64,000 bases of DNA. Origin: Streptomyces fructofermentans (GTDB lineage Bacteria; Actinomycetota; Actinomycetes; Streptomycetales; Streptomycetaceae). How positions within the stretch are numbered: position 1 is the stretch's first letter; each line of letters starts with the position of its first letter. Positions 37,260 through 44,817 of the stretch are shown here, one piece after another. The notes beneath the pieces were generated by a model. The model saw only the letters and a program-made list of their open reading frames with translations, was not told the origin of the DNA and searched no databases. The DNA lies in contig NZ_BMWD01000004.1 of assembly GCF_014651055.1 (NCBI RefSeq), forward strand, positions 27,994-91,993, written 5' to 3'. The translations under genes and the position numbers were made by a program.

Positions 37260-37412
37260 TCAGAGCAGCAGCAGATCGTGCAGCGACGCCATGAGCAGCA
37301 GACAGCCGATCACCGCAAGGAAGATCATCAGCGGTGGCTGGGAAAGTGCGAAGAGACAACCCCGCCGCTCCTCGGGAGGAGCCACGGTGTCGCTCTGTGT
37401 TGTGTCCAGCAT
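37260..37412 (-). CDS. Possible 50-residue single-span membrane protein
   Basis: A short frame from an ATG at 37412 encodes a polar N-terminus (MLDTTQSDTVAPPEERRG) followed by a clean hydrophobic helix of about 22 residues (MIFLAVIGCLLLMASL) and ends LLLL. The pattern is far better than chance for a membrane peptide. The start has only a weak ribosome site, and third-position GC (about 73%) is lower than in neighbouring genes. It faces the CGNR gene tail to tail. Function unknown, and expression is unproven. Confidence 0.5.
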   Translation of the reverse strand: MLDTTQSDTVAPPEERRGCLFALSQPPLMIFLAVIGCLLLMASLHDLLLL

Positions 37413-37603
37413 CTCGCGGCGATGATGACGCAGCCGCGACTCCCGGCGCGATCAACACGCCCGGATTATGGGGGAGTTCGCCGAAATCCGTGACACGGAG
37501 GTCCACGATCTGGGATGGGCGCGTACCGGGGCGCCTCCACGGGCCGCGGAAGCGGCCGCCCGCGGGGGCCGGACAGCTCCGCGGCGGCGACTGCGGCCGT
37601 CGC

Positions 37604-38047
37604 TCAGATGCCGTGCTTCTTCAGGATCGCCTCGATGTCGCTGAAGTCGTCCTTCGGCTGAGCGGCGCGGGGCTCGGCCGTCGGCCGGGCGGCCGGCCGG
37701 TTCGACGGGCCCAGTGAGGGCGCCGAGGCGGCGGGGGCCACCGCGTCGCGTTTCGCGGCCCTGGCGGCCCTGCGCTCCTTGCGGGTCCCGCCGCCGCGCC
37801 GCTCGACCGCGCGGGTGGTCAGGAACAGCAGCCAGGCCGCGCCCAGCACCCCGAAGCCCGCCCAGGCCGTCGGGCTGAAGGCCGTCTCGGCGGCCCACTC
37901 GACGGCGCCGGTCATCACCAGACCGAGCGGCACCAGGGAGTACGCGGCGAGTCGGGCCGCCGCGAGGAAGCGCTTGCGGTACGCGGTCACGGCGGCGATG
38001 CCCAGGCCCGCCACGGCCACGGCGGAACAGACGGTCTCGGCAATCAT
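37604..38047 (-). CDS. Small membrane protein with conserved C-terminal motif
   Basis: 147 residues, ATG start with GGGAGG 5 bases away. Three membrane helices lie in the first 85 residues, then a basic Ala/Arg linker, then a terminal motif DDFSDIEAILKKHGI that looks like a short interaction peptide. Streptomyces homologues are sometimes labelled cellulose synthase in databases without basis. No such catalytic motif is present. Function unknown. Confidence 0.82.
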   Translation of the reverse strand: MIAETVCSAVAVAGLGIAAVTAYRKRFLAAARLAAYSLVPLGLVMTGAVEWAAETAFSPTAWAGFGVLGAAWLLFLTTRAVERRGGGTRKERRAARAAKRDAVAPAASAPSLGPSNRPAARPTAEPRAAQPKDDFSDIEAILKKHGI

Positions 38048-38312
38048 CCGGTCCTCCCGGCGGGCTGGGTCGGTCAGGGGCACTTCGTCCCTTCCATCCT
38101 GCACCGCTCCCCGCCCCGTGTGCCATGCCCCGGGCAGACCTCAGGGACATCTCCGGGTCGTGTCCTCCTCAGGGTCCGGTCCCCGCGCCGGTCCGGAGCC
38201 GGCCCGTAGCTGCCCGGCCGGTCCCTCCCGGACCCTGCCCGTGCGGACCGGGTGCGGCACTGCCGAGGGCTCCCGGTTGGGCCCCGGGTGCCCCGGCTGG
38301 AAGACTGGCCCC

Positions 38313-38837
38313 ATGAACGACTCCACCTCCGCAAGCACCGCCGTCCCCGTCCTGGACGTCTGGTGCGAGCTCCAGTGCCCGGACTGCCGCAGCGCCCTGG
38401 ACGACCTGCGTGCCCTGCGCGCCCGCTACGGCGACCGGCTGGAGCTGCGGCTGCGGCACTTCCCGCTGGAGAAGCACAAGCACGCGTTCGCGGCCGCGCA
38501 GGCCGCGGAGGAGGCGGCGGAACAGGGGCAGGCCTGGCCGTACGTCGAGGCGGTGCTCGGGCGGGTGGCCGAGCTGGACCGGCTGGGAGAGCCCTTCCTC
38601 GTCGAGGTGGCCCGCGAACTCGGTCTCGACGCCGAGGAGTTCGACACGGCGCTGATCGACGGCCGGCACATCCTGATCGTCGACGCCGACCACGCGGAGG
38701 GCAGGGCCATCGGCGTCACCGGCACCCCGACGTACGTCGTGGGCGGCGAGCGGCTGGACGGCGGCAGGAGCCAGGAGGGGCTGCGTGAGCGGATCGAGGA
38801 GATCGTGGACCGGCTGCTCGCCGAGCAGCCGGCCTGA
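38313..38837 (+). CDS. DsbA-family thioredoxin-fold oxidoreductase
   Basis: 174 residues, ATG start. The redox motif CPDC (C22-C25) follows the first strand, and the cis-proline loop GTPTYVVGG lies near residues 136-144, as in DsbA/FrnE-like proteins. There is no signal peptide, so it should act in the cytoplasm, perhaps like FrnE-type or mycothiol-linked proteins. It is divergent from the small membrane protein gene. Confidence 0.88.
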   Translation: MNDSTSASTAVPVLDVWCELQCPDCRSALDDLRALRARYGDRLELRLRHFPLEKHKHAFAAAQAAEEAAEQGQAWPYVEAVLGRVAELDRLGEPFLVEVARELGLDAEEFDTALIDGRHILIVDADHAEGRAIGVTGTPTYVVGGERLDGGRSQEGLRERIEEIVDRLLAEQPA

Positions 38838-38891
38838 GGCGCCCCGTCGCCGGGGCCCCGGATGCCTCCCTCACGATGCGCCCCGCCTGCG

Positions 38892-39716
38892 CTACAGCAG
38901 GCCCTTGTAGAGGTGGTGGGTGACCGTCCGGTAGCCGAGCGACTCGTAGAGGCGCTCGGCCGGGGTGTTGCCCGCGAACACGTTCAGGCGGATGCCGCTG
39001 TGCCCGGAGGCGAGGGCCCTCGCCTCGGCCAGCCTCATCAGTGAGCGGCCGTGCCCCCTCCCCCTGTGCCGTTCGTCGGCCTCCACGTCGTGGACGAACG
39101 CCCAGCCGTCCCGGGCCCCGAGCCACAGCATGCCGACCGGCGTTCCTCCGTGCTCCAGCACGGTGAACTCGGCGCCCTCGCTCGCGAGTCCGTCCGGCAG
39201 TGAAGTGGCGTGGTCCCGCGCGGACTCGGCGAGGGCCTCGGCCTCCGGAACTCCCCGCGAGATCCAGTCCCGCGCGTACTCGATCCTCGCGCGCTCCGCC
39301 CACAGCGTGAACTCGGCCCCGGTCATGGGGCGCCCGCGACTGCCCTCGGGCAACTCGGGCGGATTCCCGTCGAGTTCCTTCTGCATGAGGCGGTTGCGCC
39401 GCACGTAGCCGAGCGCCGATGCCAGCCGGAGACCGGCCTGCGCGTCAGCCGCGACGGACACCTCGATCCGTGTGCAGCCCCAGCCCCGCGCCACCTCCTC
39501 GGCGGCCAGGGCGGCCACCGCGCCCCGGCCGCGTCCGCGGTCCGCCGGGTCGATCCCCAACTCGCCGATGCGGGCGGCCTTCCGGCCCTCCCCCGAACCC
39601 GTGGCGAGGTGGACGGCTCCCACCGGACGGCTGTTCACGCACACGTTGTAGCGGCGCGACAGCGAGCCGTCGGCGCCGTGCTGAAGCGGCTCGGTCGGCC
39701 GCAGGGTCGTGGTCAT
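38892..39716 (-). CDS. Protein with two GNAT acetyltransferase domains
   Basis: 274 residues, ATG start. Two GNAT folds are fused. The first covers about residues 25-110, with acetyl-CoA loop DRGRGRGAVAAL near 58-69. The second covers about 130-270, with RHRGRGHGRSLM near 216-227 and the C-terminal NTPAERLYESLGY motif. This is the layout of MshD, the mycothiol synthase, but MshD cannot be claimed without a direct comparison. Substrate unknown. Confidence 0.87.
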   Translation of the reverse strand: MTTTLRPTEPLQHGADGSLSRRYNVCVNSRPVGAVHLATGSGEGRKAARIGELGIDPADRGRGRGAVAALAAEEVARGWGCTRIEVSVAADAQAGLRLASALGYVRRNRLMQKELDGNPPELPEGSRGRPMTGAEFTLWAERARIEYARDWISRGVPEAEALAESARDHATSLPDGLASEGAEFTVLEHGGTPVGMLWLGARDGWAFVHDVEADERHRGRGHGRSLMRLAEARALASGHSGIRLNVFAGNTPAERLYESLGYRTVTHHLYKGLL

Positions 39717-39768
39717 CAGTGGAGTTGTACCCGTCCGGCGGGGCCCTCGTCATCCACCCGCGGCCCGG

Positions 39769-40590
39769 TCACGGGTCGAGGTCGTCGCCCGCCCGCTCCT
39801 CGAAGACCCGCATGGCCTTGGCGGTCACGGGACCGGGCGCGCCCGGCAGTTCGCGGCGGTCGACGAGGTGCACGGCCTGCACGTCGCGCAGGGTGGAGGT
39901 GAGGAACACCTCGTCGGCCCGCTCCAGGACGTCCAGCGGGAGGTCGGTCTCGCGGGCGCCCGTCCATTCGACGGTGAGGGCCCGCGTGATGCCCGCGAGG
40001 CAGCCGGAGGCGACGGGCGGGGTGTGGATCTCGCCGTCGAGGACGACGAAGACGTTGGAGCCCGTGCCCTCGCAGAGCCGGCCGACCGTGTTGGCGAACA
40101 GCGCCTCGGACGCGCCGTGTTCGCGGGCGCGGGCGAGGGCCACGACGTTCTCCGCGTACGAGGTCGTCTTGAGGCCGGTGACCGCGCCGCGCTCGTTGCG
40201 GGTCCAGGGCACGGTGATCACGGCGGTGGAGTCGGGGCGGCGGGCCGACTCGCCGAGCGCGACGACCAGGGTCGGCCCCTGGTCCCCTCGGTCGGACCCG
40301 AGCGGTCCGTGGCCTCCGGTGTAGGTGATCCGCAGCCGGCCGAGCGGTACGGGAACGGCTTCGAGCACGGCCGCGCAGGCCCGGCGGACCTCGTCGCGGT
40401 CGGGTTCGGGCAGCCCCAGCCCGCTCGCCGAGCGGGCCAGCCGGTCGAGGTGGCGGGTGAGTGCGAACGGACGGCCGTCGACCGCCTTCACGGTCTCGAA
40501 GACGCCGTCGCCCACGGTCAGACCGTGGTCGAAGACGGAGACGCGGGCGGACTCGATGTCCTGGAGCCCGCCGTCGAGCCAGAGCTTCAC
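39769..40590 (-). CDS. pabC: Aminodeoxychorismate lyase (PabC-like, class IV aminotransferase fold)
   Basis: 273 residues, GTG start. It is a fold-type IV PLP enzyme with the PLP lysine at K141 in TGLKTTSYAEN and the family motifs SVFDHGLTVGDGVFET and EGTGSNVFVV. PabC splits aminodeoxychorismate into 4-aminobenzoate and pyruvate in folate synthesis. Its start overlaps the stop of the chorismate-binding gene (GTGA), a tight coupling that supports the PabC role over D-amino acid transaminase. Confidence 0.88.
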   Translation of the reverse strand: MKLWLDGGLQDIESARVSVFDHGLTVGDGVFETVKAVDGRPFALTRHLDRLARSASGLGLPEPDRDEVRRACAAVLEAVPVPLGRLRITYTGGHGPLGSDRGDQGPTLVVALGESARRPDSTAVITVPWTRNERGAVTGLKTTSYAENVVALARAREHGASEALFANTVGRLCEGTGSNVFVVLDGEIHTPPVASGCLAGITRALTVEWTGARETDLPLDVLERADEVFLTSTLRDVQAVHLVDRRELPGAPGPVTAKAMRVFEERAGDDLDP

Positions 40591-41738
40591 TGGAGATCAC
40601 CTCGTGTGTACCCGCCGGGCCCGTTGCCCGGCATGCCGATCGGACCGGGAGCGCCGTCGGGGCCCTCCCCCGCCGGGAGACCGCGTACGGGGCTCTCCTC
40701 CCGGGCGTCGTACGCCTCCTGGTGGCGGCCCGACGCGACAGCGAGGAGCCTGGCCGCCTTCAGCTCGGTCTCCTCCCACTCGCGGTCGGGGTCCGAGCCC
40801 CAGGTGATGCCGGCCCCTGTGCCGAAGCGCAGCACCCCCTCGCCCCGGTCGATCCAGAAGGTGCGGATGCCGACGGCCAGCTCACCGGTCCCCCGGTCGG
40901 CGTCGACCCAGCCGATGCCGCCGCAGTACGGACCGCGGGGCGCGGTCTCCAGCGCCTCGATGATCCCCAGGGCACTCGACTTGGGGGCACCGGTGACGGA
41001 GCCGGGAGGGAAGGCGGCCGCGAGGAGTTCGGGCCAGCCCGCGTCCTCGCGCAGTTCGCCGCGGACGGTGGAGACGAGGTGGACGAGCCCGGGGTGCTTC
41101 TCGACGACGCACAGGTCGGGCACGGTCACCGTGCCCGTGGCGCACACCCTGCCGAGGTCGTTGCGGACCAGGTCCACGATCATCACGTTCTCGGCGTGGT
41201 CCTTGTCGAGCAGGTCCGCCTCGGTGCGGCCGGTGCCCTTGATGGGGCCCGACTCCACGGCGCGGCCGGTGCGGCGCAGGAAGAGTTCGGGGGACGCAGT
41301 GGCGATCTCGACGCCGTGTCCGGGGAGCCGCATCGTCCCGGCGTAGGGGGCCGGGTTGCCCCGGGCGAGCAGCGCGGTCAGCTCGTCCACGTCGGCGTCG
41401 GGGGCGACGGGCGCGGACAGGACGCGGCAGAGGTTCGCCTGGTAGACCTCGCCGGCGGCTATGTGCCGGCGGATGCGGCGCACGCCCGCCGTGTACGCGG
41501 CGCGGTCGAGCGACGACGTCCAGTCACCGGCCGCGGGGCCCCGCCACCGTCCCGGGACCGGGGCGGGTACGTCCTCGCGGCGCACGTCGGCGAATCGGGC
41601 GCAGACCAGGCGCCCCTCGAAGTCGGCGCTGACGGCCCAGAAACCCCGGGAGTCCAGTGCCGCCGGATCACTGGTGACGTCGAGCAGGCCGGTGGCGACG
41701 AGGCCGCCGAAACGGGCGAGAGCTGGGAGGTCGTGCAC
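40587..41738 (-). CDS. pabB: Aminodeoxychorismate synthase component I (PabB, chorismate-binding)
   Basis: 383 residues from a GTG at 41738. The chorismate-binding domain is complete, with segments PELFLRR, SGPIKGTGR, MIVDLVRNDLGRV and the C-terminal GIGWVD. There is no glutaminase domain, so a separate PabA/TrpG must supply ammonia. The start has no ribosome site. Instead TAGACT ends 7 bases upstream of the GTG, as in leaderless transcripts. The frame is open to 41816, but that extension is Arg-rich. The C-terminal 40 residues are Gly/Pro-rich. Confidence 0.88.
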   Translation of the reverse strand: MHDLPALARFGGLVATGLLDVTSDPAALDSRGFWAVSADFEGRLVCARFADVRREDVPAPVPGRWRGPAAGDWTSSLDRAAYTAGVRRIRRHIAAGEVYQANLCRVLSAPVAPDADVDELTALLARGNPAPYAGTMRLPGHGVEIATASPELFLRRTGRAVESGPIKGTGRTEADLLDKDHAENVMIVDLVRNDLGRVCATGTVTVPDLCVVEKHPGLVHLVSTVRGELREDAGWPELLAAAFPPGSVTGAPKSSALGIIEALETAPRGPYCGGIGWVDADRGTGELAVGIRTFWIDRGEGVLRFGTGAGITWGSDPDREWEETELKAARLLAVASGRHQEAYDAREESPVRGLPAGEGPDGAPGPIGMPGNGPGGYTRGDLQ

Positions 41739-41824
41739 GGGGTCGAGTCTAGGACGGGCGACTCGCGGACGCCCGGGCCGTGTCCCGCGGCGGACGCGGG
41801 GCAGCACGCTGCACAAACGCGTTT

Positions 41825-41852
41825 TTGTGCTGGCACCGGAATCCGCTAGAGT
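41825..41852 (+). promoter_or_regulatory. Promoter of the tRNA cluster
   Basis: TTGTGC (41825-41830) and TAGAGT (41847-41852) are 16 bp apart and about 42 bases upstream of tRNA-Gly, a good vegetative promoter. The -35 element is part of a palindrome GCACAAACGCGTTTTTGTGC (41811-41830). Confidence 0.65.
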
Positions 41853-41894
41853 TCAACACGTCGCCGGGACGTGCAAGCGCACCGGCACCGACAA

Positions 41895-41967
41895 GCGGAC
41901 GTAGCTCAGTTGGTAGAGCGCAACCTTGCCAAGGTTGAGGTCGCCAGTTCGAACCTGGTCGTCCGCT
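41895..41967 (+). tRNA. tRNA-Gly (anticodon GCC)
   Basis: 73-nt cloverleaf. Acceptor GCGGACG pairs with CGTCCGC, the anticodon stem-loop is CAACC-TTGCCAA-GGTTG, and the T-arm is GCCAG-TTCGAAC-CTGGT. Discriminator base T. First gene of the cluster. Confidence 0.96.
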
Positions 41968-42005
41968 CGCAGGAACGTGGGGATCTTCCCGAACCCCGCA
42001 CTCCT

Positions 42006-42079
42006 GGTGGAGTGGCCGAGAGGCGAGGCAACGGCCTGCAAAGCCGTCTACACGGGTTCAAATCCCGTCTCCACCTCCA
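42006..42079 (+). tRNA. tRNA-Cys (anticodon GCA)
   Basis: Acceptor GGTGGAG pairs with CTCCACC, and the anticodon stem-loop is ACGGC-CTGCAAA-GCCGT. The discriminator T is followed by an encoded CCA (42077-42079). Confidence 0.95.
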
Positions 42080-42080
42080 A

Positions 42081-42152
42081 GGACGATTAGCTCAGCGGGA
42101 GAGCGCTTCCCTGACACGGAAGAGGTCACTGGTTCAATCCCAGTATCGTCCA
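42081..42152 (+). tRNA. tRNA-Val (anticodon GAC), copy 1
   Basis: 72 nt. Acceptor GGACGAT pairs with ATCGTCC and the anticodon loop is CTGACAC. It starts 1 base after the tRNA-Cys CCA. It differs from copies 2 and 3 only in the acceptor stem, with matching changes on both strands. Confidence 0.95.
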
Positions 42153-42177
42153 CTGGATCCTTCGAGGATCCGGACCC

Positions 42178-42249
42178 GCGCGATTAGCTCAGCGGGAGAG
42201 CGCTTCCCTGACACGGAAGAGGTCACTGGTTCAATCCCAGTATCGCGCA
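42178..42249 (+). tRNA. tRNA-Val (anticodon GAC), copy 2
   Basis: 72 nt. Acceptor GCGCGAT pairs with ATCGCGC and the anticodon loop is CTGACAC. The body is identical to copy 3. Confidence 0.95.
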
Positions 42250-42279
42250 CGCATCAGGCACCACCAGCACGTCCCACCC

Positions 42280-42351
42280 GCGCGATTAGCTCAGCGGGAG
42301 AGCGCTTCCCTGACACGGAAGAGGTCACTGGTTCAATCCCAGTATCGCGCA
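42280..42351 (+). tRNA. tRNA-Val (anticodon GAC), copy 3
   Basis: 72 nt, same sequence as copy 2, followed by CCA in the genome (42352-42354). Last gene of the cluster, 6 bases before a terminator. Confidence 0.95.
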
Positions 42352-42357
42352 CCAGCC

Positions 42358-42392
42358 GAAGCCCCCGGCCGTCTCGTACGGTCGGGGGCTTC
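42358..42392. terminator. Terminator of the tRNA cluster
   Basis: 15-bp inverted repeat GAAGCCCCCGGCCGT / ACGGTCGGGGGCTTC (one G-U pair) with a 5-nt loop. It can serve both the tRNA cluster and the facing zinc-ribbon gene. Confidence 0.85.
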
Positions 42393-42432
42393 GTCGTCGG
42401 CTTCCGCCCGGCCCGCCTCGGCGGGCGGCCGG

Positions 42433-42717
42433 TCAGGAGGAGAAGAGCATGTGGCCGAAGCTCTTCTGGCGCTTGTGGCCGTAGTGGCCGCCGTGGCCGC
42501 CGTGCGGGGCGCCCCAGGCCGGCGCGGGGGCCGACGGGTACGCCTGCGGACCGGCCGGGGGCGGCGGCGCGGGCTGCGACCACTGGCCCTCCAGGCGGGT
42601 CAGCGACTCCAGCTCGCCGTAGTCGAGGAATATCCCCCGGCAGCCACTGCACTGCTCGATCTGGACACCATTGCGGTTGTACGTGTGCATCGGCGCATGG
42701 CACTTCGGACACTGCAT
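42433..42717 (-). CDS. Zinc-ribbon (TFIIB-type) small protein
   Basis: 94 residues, ATG start. The N-terminal half is a zf-TFIIB-like ribbon with CPKC (residues 3-6) and CSGC (about 23-26) pairs followed by RGIFLDYGELESL, a motif conserved in this family. The C-terminal half is Pro/Ala-rich, then His/Gly-rich (GGHGGHYGHK) and may bind metal. Function unknown. Confidence 0.88.
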   Translation of the reverse strand: MQCPKCHAPMHTYNRNGVQIEQCSGCRGIFLDYGELESLTRLEGQWSQPAPPPPAGPQAYPSAPAPAWGAPHGGHGGHYGHKRQKSFGHMLFSS

Positions 42718-42797
42718 GCTCGGCTCAACTCCTCGCCGGTCGGTACTGCTTCGTGTTTCGCCAGGACAGACACGGCCCGGCTTCGGTCGGTTGCACC

Positions 42798-43745
42798 TTA
42801 CGTCGCGCATTCTTCCGCCAACTCGGGCGGTCGGGCGGCCATTCGGGCACATGCGTCGATCACGGACGTCTCGACCTCGTCCAACGGCCGCCGCGCGGCG
42901 GCCGACTTGGCCACGGCCAGGGCCGCGGTCTGCACGGTGAGCGCGCGGGCCGGAACGTCCAGGGCGGGCCAGGGGTCGGCGTCCGCGGGGACGGCCGGGC
43001 CGCCGGCCCGCCGGTACGCGGTGAGGAAGCGGGTCCACTCGTCGGGCGGCAGCAGGCCGCAGGCGAACCACGCGGCCGGGCGGGCCAGGTCCCAGGCGGG
43101 GTCGCCCGTTCCGAGGTCGTCGATGTCGATGAGCAGCCACGCCCCGTGCCGGGTCCGTACGAGCTGGCCCAGGTGGAGATCGCCGTGGCACAGCGTGCGC
43201 GCGTCCGGCATCGGGGCCTCGTCCCGTGCCCAGGCCGGCAGGGCCGCCCAGGCCCGCAGCACGGGAGCCGCCTCGGGACGGGGGCCCGCCGCCCGCAGCC
43301 GGGCGACGGCGCGGGCCGCCTTCGCCGGGCCGCGCATCGCCGGCAGGCCGGCCGGCAGGACCGACCCGGGGGTGCGGTGCAGGCGCGCCAGCAGGACGGC
43401 CACCGCCTCCCAGGGCGCGGCCTCGGGCGTCTCGCGGTCCACGGGGGTGCCGTACGGCCAGCAGGTGACCGGTCGGCCCTGCAGGTCGTCCGCCCGCTCG
43501 CCGAGCGGCGGCAGCAGGATGCCGCCGAGCCGGGGATGGGCGGCGACCGCCAGCCTCGCCGCGAGGTCGCCGCGGTCCGTGTCCGCCGCGTGCGCCTTCG
43601 CCACGGTGCCGGCGTGCCGTACGACGACTCCGTCGGGCCGGTCGGCCAGCACGGCCGCGCCCGTTCCGCAGTGGCAGGGCTCGCGCGCCGGATGGGCGGC
43701 GGCGCGCGCCCTCGCGGTGAGCGCGGACAGCACGTCTGCGGTCAA
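42798..43745 (-). CDS. Aminoglycoside phosphotransferase-family protein
   Basis: 315 residues from a TTG at 43745, chosen because GAGGGGG lies 7 bases upstream. An in-frame start at 43805 falls in a terminator hairpin. The kinase-like Brenner motif CHGDLHLGQL (about residues 189-198) and the metal site LIDIDDLGTGDPAWDLA mark the APH fold. Such proteins phosphorylate small molecules, such as sugars, choline or antibiotics. The N-terminal lobe is shortened and Ala-rich. Substrate unknown, and resistance should not be assumed. Confidence 0.82.
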   Translation of the reverse strand: MTADVLSALTARARAAAHPAREPCHCGTGAAVLADRPDGVVVRHAGTVAKAHAADTDRGDLAARLAVAAHPRLGGILLPPLGERADDLQGRPVTCWPYGTPVDRETPEAAPWEAVAVLLARLHRTPGSVLPAGLPAMRGPAKAARAVARLRAAGPRPEAAPVLRAWAALPAWARDEAPMPDARTLCHGDLHLGQLVRTRHGAWLLIDIDDLGTGDPAWDLARPAAWFACGLLPPDEWTRFLTAYRRAGGPAVPADADPWPALDVPARALTVQTAALAVAKSAAARRPLDEVETSVIDACARMAARPPELAEECAT

Positions 43746-43803
43746 CTCGGGTCCCCCTCGGTGGTACGTCGCCTGATGCCCCTGGAGCGTACGCAGACAG
43801 AGC

Positions 43804-43837
43804 AATGCCCGCGCAGCTCCCCAGCTGCGCGGGCATT
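43804..43837 (-). terminator. Strong hairpin after small membrane-protein gene
   Basis: 15-bp perfect inverted repeat AATGCCCGCGCAGCT / AGCTGCGCGGGCATT with loop CCCC, 87 bases beyond the stop of the gene at 43924-44133 and before the phosphotransferase start. Confidence 0.75.
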
Positions 43838-43923
43838 CTTGCCGTCCGCCGCACCCCCGTCCCCACGGGGTTTCATGGCCGGATGTCCCCGCCCGGACCG
43901 CTCTTCCGGGCCTGGGACGCCGC

Positions 43924-44133
43924 TCAGCGTCCCAGCATCACGCCCACGGACGACGCCTGTGTGACCACTGCCTCCCAGCCGCCGAAGACGACTACGAGCA
44001 GGGTCGCCAGGGGGAGGACCATGGCCGTGGCCACCAGCGGGTGACGCCGGCCGGACCGGCTCGAACCGGACGCCGAGCCGTACAGCCTGCGTCCCTGCGC
44101 GCGGATCATGGTCCGCGGTGCCGTGTCCGCCAT
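43924..44133 (-). CDS. Small single-span membrane protein
   Basis: 69 residues from an ATG at 44133, with AGGAGAGGG 3 bases upstream, a very good ribosome site. A basic N-terminus (about 30 residues) precedes one hydrophobic helix (LVATAMVLPLATLLVVVFGGW, about 33-52). No family recognised. It lies just upstream of the phosphotransferase gene but is separated by a strong hairpin. Confidence 0.7.
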   Translation of the reverse strand: MADTAPRTMIRAQGRRLYGSASGSSRSGRRHPLVATAMVLPLATLLVVVFGGWEAVVTQASSVGVMLGR

Positions 44134-44349
44134 GGTCCCTCTCCTGACCGTTCTGTGGATGAGCCTGTGTGTCGTGTGTATCGGGCAGCGGCGGGTGTCT
44201 GACCTCGGGGGACGAGTGCTGCACCCGCCGCTTGAGCACAAATCTATGCGGGGGCCCGGTGCGGGTCGTCATGCCCTCGTACCTATTACCGGGCCTCCCG
44301 GAGGATGAGCGGTGACCTGCGGCCTACTCCCCTGGGTGGAGAAGGCGGC

Positions 44350-44616
44350 CTAGGTCTCGGGGGTTTCCCGGAGGGGGCGCCCGGTCTGTTCCGAGCTGTC
44401 CTCCCTCGGGACGGGCTGCTCCACGAGCGCGAGCACCCTGGTGGCCATGAACCGGGCGGTGCGCACGACGGATCCGCTGCGGGTGACTTCGCTCACTTCC
44501 ACCACACCCCTGCGGACCGCCGTCTCCACCCTGCGGCCCGCGCGACTGGCCACCACCTCGTATGTGCGCGTCGTATCTCCGGCATCGACGACTATCTCCA
44601 CGCGATCACCCTTCAC
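44350..44616 (-). CDS. Small hypothetical protein divergent from a Ser/Thr kinase gene
   Basis: 88 residues from a GTG at 44616, with AAGGGGGAT upstream. It is a soluble protein of regular beta-strand pattern (VKGDRVEIVVDAGDTTRTYEVV, VETAVRRGVVEVSEVTR) with an acidic, Arg/Thr-rich tail. It is divergent from the kinase gene with a 201-base gap. The frame runs further upstream antisense to the kinase, and that part is not coding. Function unknown. Confidence 0.7.
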   Translation of the reverse strand: MKGDRVEIVVDAGDTTRTYEVVASRAGRRVETAVRRGVVEVSEVTRSGSVVRTARFMATRVLALVEQPVPREDSSEQTGRPLRETPET

Positions 44617-44817
44617 GGGCCCAATCCCCCTTCTTGGACGGATGGTTGGGGATGCGCGCCGCTCAACACGGCGCGGCTTCCTCGCCCCCTGACCACCTTT
44701 CAAGTTTCCCATCCGGCACTGACAATCGATCGGTCCGCGAGGGCGCGGCCTCTGCGCGCGCCCGGCCGGGGAAACGTAAGCTGGGCTCGTCAAACGGACC
44801 GGGCAGCGGGGATGGAC

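Noticed and set aside
42798..43745. Antibiotic resistance by the APH-like protein
   Set aside because: The fold is used for many small-molecule kinases. Nothing here indicates an antibiotic substrate.
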